Positions 59,247 through 64,000 of a stretch of 64,000 bases of DNA are shown here, one piece after another. Under the pieces are notes generated by a model. It saw only the letters and a list, made by a program, of their open reading frames with translations. It searched no databases and had not been told where the DNA came from. The stretch is from Ceratobasidium sp. AG-K (Eukaryota; Basidiomycota; Agaricomycetes; Cantharellales; Ceratobasidiaceae). How positions within the stretch are numbered: the first letter of the stretch is position 1; each line of letters opens with the position of its first letter. The position numbers were made by a program, and so were the translations under genes. The stretch covers positions 1,426,001 through 1,490,000 of the forward strand of contig JAWNGF010000001.1 in NCBI GenBank assembly GCA_037039685.1, read 5' to 3'.

Positions 59247-60149
59247 CTAGTCAACCCAGAGGTTATGACTCTTGTGCCACTGCTCGATTCCTTGATCATT
59301 GTATTTTTCCAGTACAATACTTCCTTCGGGCAGGGGAACGTAGTCAGGACACGAGCTGCGCATAATAGCTAGCGTTTTTTCAGCCTTTGGTAAAGGGCTG
59401 TCGATCGCCGATGCAAACGGGTAGATCTATCGGGTACTACCAGGTTAGTGACTGCCATGATATATTACATTAACCGGTAGCATACCCAATCATCATAAGT
59501 CGGATCGTGCAGCCAAAGCATACTTCCGCAATTCACACAAAAGAAGCGCTTGGATGTGAGTGATTCTCCCGTTTCACTATGCTTGGGGGTGTATGTCCTG
59601 AAGGCGGTGATGATTTGTACATGAGTGCGATGGTCGGTCTCTTGTATACACGGCTTACTTGAGATTATCCTTGCCCTCAACAGAGAGGGATTTGGTCAAA
59701 CCCATCATATTTACCCTTGATAAACAAATTGAATGAGAACGTGAGACGAACGCCGAAAGAGTGCAAACGTACGTTCCCATGAATCCGCCAACCTTATAGG
59801 CAATCCAATAAGGCCTGTTATGTGCCAGTATAAAGAAAAAATTATCTCACCTTGCGGCATATACCTAGGTCCAGAACTGGGTTGAGTAGTTATGACATTA
59901 TACAACCGGTTGTACTGACTGCATTGGCATAGCTATAATCCGACAGCATATTCAGTGAGTCCAGAGATGGCTTGCCTTTAGGTCTTTAGCCCACTTACCT
60001 GATATGGAACAGGCGTGTTAGACTCAAACTTGAAGCTCACGGCCCCGCAGTGGCATGATCTATTGGGCATGAAGCGCATATGTGACGTATAACAAATATG
60101 ACCTGCTGGTACAATTTACCAGTACTCACCCTTTAAGCTCAGCTGGCAT
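59247..60149 (-). CDS. GFA-domain (CENP-V/GFA) zinc protein
   Basis: A multi-exon gene from ATG 60149 to TAG 59247-59249. The spliced product starts MPAELKG and has the three Cys motifs of the GFA fold: SCHCGAVSF, LCQCSIC (restored by a GTCAGT donor) with RKVGGFMG, and KRFFCVNCGSMLW, followed by a C-terminal EKYNDQGIEQWHKSH. These bind two zinc ions. The family is named for glutathione-dependent formaldehyde-activating enzyme, but most fungal members have no proven substrate. Expected length is about 190 residues. Intron positions between the second and third motif are approximate. Confidence 0.8.
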
Positions 60150-61255
60150 TTTGATTAAAGGTTCCAAAGGCTCCCAAAGTCGGGCGTGAGATCGTAAAAG
60201 CTGGGTGCAGATTCAATACAACGGTTTACGCTGATGACATGGCTCTTGTAGCAGGAGGCTGACAAAGGATTTCCAATCACTGAAACTCTGGCCTCAACTT
60301 GAGCAAATTGCTCTGTCTAGGGTGTATCCCATATAGATAGAGTAGAAAACGATTCCAAATCGGCGAGCCTACCGTGTTTTTTCTAATAGACCACCCGTGT
60401 CGCACCGTAGTAGCGGGCATCATGCCCAGAAGGAATACCGCGCATACACGCGTCCCTGCGGCCTTCCAGGCCGAACGCCGCGCCTCGGAGTGGCATTGCA
60501 TTCCGAATATCTAAAAGCCAGAGTGATTCATACTTCTGAGTGCAAGTCAGAATAGTGTAGGATCAATTCCATGTATATCATTCATTCGATTCAGCCACGG
60601 GTTTGGTTCGATGAACTGGGGCTCTTGGACCGAAGGAATTGAGCTCATCCGGAGTACTCGCCCCTGTTCATAAATCACTTGTCGCTCGGCAGCCTGACTT
60701 CGCAATTTCGCTCACAACTCATACTGCTGGCGCGGACGAAACTTGGCAACGAAGAGGGTGTGATGATAGGTTGAATTGTCATTCTTCCAGTTAGTGTATC
60801 TCTATCGAAACCAGAGTTTGAGTTCAACTTCTCGGCGATTACCGGACGCATATTCCGCCAATTTCACCGAAAACAACCGGGATAAGAGGTACGTACAAGC
60901 TGGCTATACATGACACTTGGATAGAAAGGAATCACGGTTGGTTCTCCGACGCTGATGTTACAGATTTTGCGTTTAATACCCACATTACATACTTGAGATA
61001 ACCTACATTAGGGCGTAGACAAGGTTCACATCGGAGCACTTTCAAGTATATTTAGGGACCAAGTAGAATGAGTAATTCGTTCAATTGAGTAGCCAGGTCT
61101 AGTATACAAAAAGCCGCCGAGAGTAGCTGTGCCACGGTATCTGAGCAATGCCGGATGAGAAGGATTGAAAGCGGTGGTATATAGGGTGTAATACCGTAGT
61201 GTAGATTTGGATATGCAGAACCTGCCCTAGACTTCAGAGCCGCAAGCAGGGCACA
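60150..61255. other. intergenic with retrotransposon relic
   Basis: Apart from the reverse transcriptase relic at about 60190-60510, this 1.1-kb stretch is AT-rich with no open frame of interest. The 3' flank of the PP4 gene occupies the right end. Confidence 0.4.
60190..60510 (+). mobile_element. degenerate LINE-like reverse transcriptase fragment
   Basis: On the plus strand, 60224-60259 reads VYADDMALVAGG, matching the catalytic YADD box of non-LTR reverse transcriptases, and a stop follows at once. In another frame 60287-60331 reads SGLNLSKLLCLGC, the sequence that normally follows about 25 residues later (LNxxKT..MG type). The frames are broken by stops and shifts, so this is a dead remnant. 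Length and class beyond non-LTR cannot be fixed. Confidence 0.55.
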
Positions 61256-62585
61256 CTAGAGGAAATAATCGGCGGGGGGCCGTTTAGCTGGTATAGAACG
61301 CGTATCCTGTGATAAGGCTTAGAATGGTATTGACTAGGAAATAAATGGGTCAATACCGATGGTGCATGCCTGAAAACTTTGTACTCTTGACGGAGGTTTT
61401 CATCCAATTCCAGGATCGACGCAACATTGCCGCATCTATTTGAGGATCCGGTGTCAGGTTAGGCTTTGCCTTTTAGTAGCTAACTGTCGCTGCAAACTGA
61501 GCGTACCTGTAGCAGTAATTGGGTGCGCTCCACACTGTTACAATTGTCTGGTCAAACATAAGTTTATAACCTTCCATGGCTAACTGATGGGCCCGCGCGA
61601 TCAAGTCAATAGCGTTGTGGTGGGCAAACATCTTTGCGACCTTGGCGCCAAACAGGAAACCGGCACCTCGAGGGCTTAATCCCCAATCCGCAATGTCGTC
61701 TGGGTCGGACCAGAGTAGATCGCACATAGCCCCGTCGTGAGGTACTTCTTGCTTACGATCTATCATGCGAATCTTAGGTTACGAGTAAGTTCGCTGGCCA
61801 TGTACGTTGAACGAATATATCCTACCTGGTCGATTGCGTTGATGTTTGGGCTCAACCCACCATGGACACAGAAAACACGTCCGTCGACCACGGCGCCCAA
61901 TGCTAAGTAGTCAAAAACCTCACAACAGTATCTCCAGATATTGGCGCTTCCGTATTTCCGCTGACATTCGTCGTAAAATCCATACACCTAGTGAGGGGAC
62001 TGGAATCAGACACTGGTAAGGGTTGGAGACTTGACGACGTACCTGTGTAATCTGGCGGGATTCATGATTGCCTCGAATCAAGGTAATACGGTCTGGGTAT
62101 CTAACCTTGAAGGCTAGAAGAAGTAGGAAAGTTTCCACGCTATAGAAGCCACGGTCTACAAAATCGCCTGTACGTGTGATAGTGCTCAGTCTATGCTAAT
62201 AATATCTTGTGGTTGAGGAACGCACCCATAAACAGGTAATTCGTTTCTGGACAAAATCCACCCATTTTAAAGAGTTCAATAAGGTCAAAGAATTGCCCAT
62301 GAATGTCCCCGCATATCTAGTCGTTGTGTGTTAGTCATTCTCATCGAAAGGTAATGTAGTGCAGGTGCATTGTGCCAACTAACCGTCACTGGCGCATCAA
62401 CATACTGGACATTCCCCTCCTCGATGAGAATCTCTCGCGCCTTCAAGCAAAGCTCCTTTACCTGAGCTTCTGAGATTGGCTCACAACGCTTAAGTTGTTC
62501 GATCTGCCTAACGCCAAAGTGAGCTGACAATGAGTACAATTTGGGGCTTTGAGAGGTTAACTAACAAATCAAGGTCGCTCGGCAT
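61256..62585 (-). CDS. protein phosphatase 4 catalytic subunit
   Basis: A multi-exon PPP-family phosphatase from ATG 62585 to TAG 61256-61258. Motifs: GDIHGQF, GDFVDRG, GNHE ([20 protein letters not shown]), HGGLSPN, the [10 protein letters not shown] loop and SAPNYCYR. The start [34 protein letters not shown] and the ending KRPPADYFL match PP4 (yeast Pph3, human PPP4C) better than PP2A or PP6. The terminal Leu of YFL is the carboxymethylation site. PP4 acts in DNA damage recovery, dephosphorylating gamma-H2AX. The last intron was placed to restore [14 protein letters not shown] is preceded at 114 bases by CTCACGTGC (62697-62705). Confidence 0.92.
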
Positions 62586-62885
62586 CCCGCTAGTGGAACT
62601 GAGGTTCAAAGTTTGCAGGAATTACTAGCGTGGAATTTCGTTGCTTGGGCAAAGTGTGTCAATGCGGTGGAGGTCAAGAAGCACCAGTCGGGGTAGCTCA
62701 CGTGCGCAAGTACGGGCATTGTTTAATATTTGGGTAGGCTGATGTAAGTGGTACTTGAAAGCACCGACTGTCAATATCATGAATGTAACCAAGACGAATT
62801 ACGACAGCAATGTGTTACAGCTCAATAGCGAAGCCATGTCTACCAACATTATGGAACAAAACGAGATAATACAAAACCCAAAACC
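62586..62885. other. intergenic region
   Basis: Promoter of the PP4 gene with a CACGTG core at 62699-62704, followed by the 3' flank of the helicase gene. Confidence 0.4.
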
Positions 62886-64000
62886 CTAAATTTTTCCTTC
62901 GGCGCGCAGCTGCCTCCTCCTCACCACCCTGTCTTCGTAGATTTCCGTATCGATGGAGTCTCGAGTAAGGAACCTCCAGATATGCACGAGTTTGGTTTGT
63001 CCATATCGACGCACGCGACCAATAGCTTGTGTCTCGGCTGCTTCGTAGATATGGGGAGATGGTGTAAGCAAAGGTGAGAGGAAAATGGCGTGGTTCGCGA
63101 TTGTGAGGTTACTGTGAAACACAGTGCGTTAATATTTTCCATAGGTGCGATAGGTAACGTTGCTTACGCTCCGCTGGCCGACTCATCCATCACGTTGAGT
63201 AGTAGAACGCGATCCTTGCTCTCCGGTCGTTGGAACGAATCTAAGGCCTTTGACTTGGCGTTCGCAGTGCCTTGAATCTGGAGGAATGGTAGCCCGCTAG
63301 CGGTGAGTGCTGCTGCTACTTTCTTCATCAAATCCGGGAACTGGACGAAAATTAGAACACGCTCTTTCTTGGGGATCTTGGTGCTAATAGCGCGTTGTTA
63401 AATGAGGTTGAATATAATGCGGGACGAAATACACTCACTTGATCAGGTCCATAATTGCCTCCAGCTTCTTGCCGAAGTGCTTTCCGTCACGGTCTCGCGG
63501 CTCGTCTTTGCCCAGGGAGCTAGCGTTTACCACATTATGGTCACGGGCGCCTGCGGCACAATCGTCGGCATTGGCACCGTTGTTGTATGCGAGAACGCAA
63601 ACTTCGCTACCCATGGATGTAGCCGCACGGACACACTGCTCGCATCCGATATGACCACATGACGACAACAGGGCAATATCCTCCCATGGGAGGTTCTTGC
63701 GACCACAAGACGGGCAGTCTACGACTTTCTCATGCGCACGGTCTTGCTGCAAGTCACGGACGGCAAGAAAGAAGCGATGCGAGCGTACACGGGCAACCAA
63801 TTCCTTGACGAGCTTGCGAAGTACGTGGGTGTCTTCGCGTAGTTTCCAAGCGCGATCGGCGATCGTCTCTGGCTTGGGGACGCTCTTGCCTGAAGTCTTG
63901 ACCTTTTTCTCCTTGAACTTTCCTGTGGCCGACGCCGTCTGCGTGGCCGACGCCTTGCCCTTGCCTTCGCTGCAGCTGGCGTTCTCCATGAGCTCGAGCA
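62886..64000 (-). CDS. SNF2-family helicase, C-terminal part, runs off the window
   Basis: The 3' end of a minus-strand gene; the frame is open to the window edge and the ATP-binding half is missing. Visible order: a Lys-rich linker (KGKASATQTASATGK), a helix, a RING-like Cys/His cluster (CPSCGRKNLPW, then LSSCGHIGCEQC), and the helicase C-terminal lobe: RVLIFVQFPDLMKKVAAAL, LLNVMDESASGANL and QAIGRVRRYGQTKLVHIWRF (motif VI with its arginine fingers). A RING between or before helicase lobes is found in Rad5/SHPRH-type ATPases, which act as E3 ligases in DNA repair or silencing; this member resembles the large fungal group of that kind, but identity is unproven. Confidence 0.8.

Noticed and set aside
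1..64000. CRISPR arrays, operons, rRNA
   Set aside because: No regularly spaced repeats or rRNA-like sequence; spliced eukaryotic genes throughout.

Overview
The window is nuclear DNA from a filamentous basidiomycete, most likely an Agaricomycete. Genes are dense, lie on both strands and are cut by many short GT-AG introns of about 45-65 nt. The gene content (PriA-type secreted protein, AA9 cellulose monooxygenase, PNGase A-type amidase, calcineurin B, a Cdc7-type kinase, an Nsp1-type nucleoporin) is typical of that group. A Rhizoctonia/Ceratobasidium-like origin is an inference from gene style only. I see no operons, tRNA, rRNA or CRISPR.

Layout. 0.5-4.3 kb: a PriA-like secreted Cys-rich protein and a BAG-domain Hsp70 co-chaperone whose promoter carries a heat-shock-element-like array (+). 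4.8-9.8 kb: a very large Axl2-like single-pass membrane protein with cadherin-like repeats (-). 9.9-13.1 kb: MSS1/MnmE tRNA-modification GTPase (-) diverging from calcineurin B (+). 14.2-14.7 kb: a small unknown protein (-), then a gene-poor 2.7 kb. 17.4-23.8 kb: BRD8/Bdc1-like bromodomain protein (+), Nsp1/Nup62 nucleoporin (-), a 605-residue unknown protein (+). 24.2-26.7 kb: PNGase A-like secreted amidase (-). 27.7-33.5 kb: a tandem pair of damaged short-chain dehydrogenases, a Rossmann-fold protein and a short tRNase Z (+). 33.6-35.7 kb: an unknown protein and proteasome beta-3 (-). 36.0-43.8 kb: (6-4) photolyase-type protein, Rrp7 and Cdc7 kinase (+). 44.1-51.4 kb, all minus: BTB protein, AA9 LPMO, PPIL4-type cyclophilin-RRM and an Aro8-like aminotransferase. 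53.2-55.5 kb: a membrane-anchored ubiquitin protease (+). 56.0-64.0 kb, minus: an 88-residue unknown, a DNAJC28/DUF1992 protein, a GFA-domain protein, PP4 catalytic subunit and the 3' end of a SNF2 helicase; a LINE-like reverse transcriptase relic sits at about 60.2 kb.

The genes are mostly independent housekeeping and lifestyle functions. Spliced models were rebuilt by hand from reading frame, splice sites and family conservation; exon coordinates are given where they close in frame. The most interesting points are a recurrent TCACGTGA-like motif upstream of about thirteen start codons, the tandem SDR pair with independently spoiled active sites, exons of only 3 nt, two GC-AG introns, and a group of small frame disruptions at short repeats that may be assembly indels.
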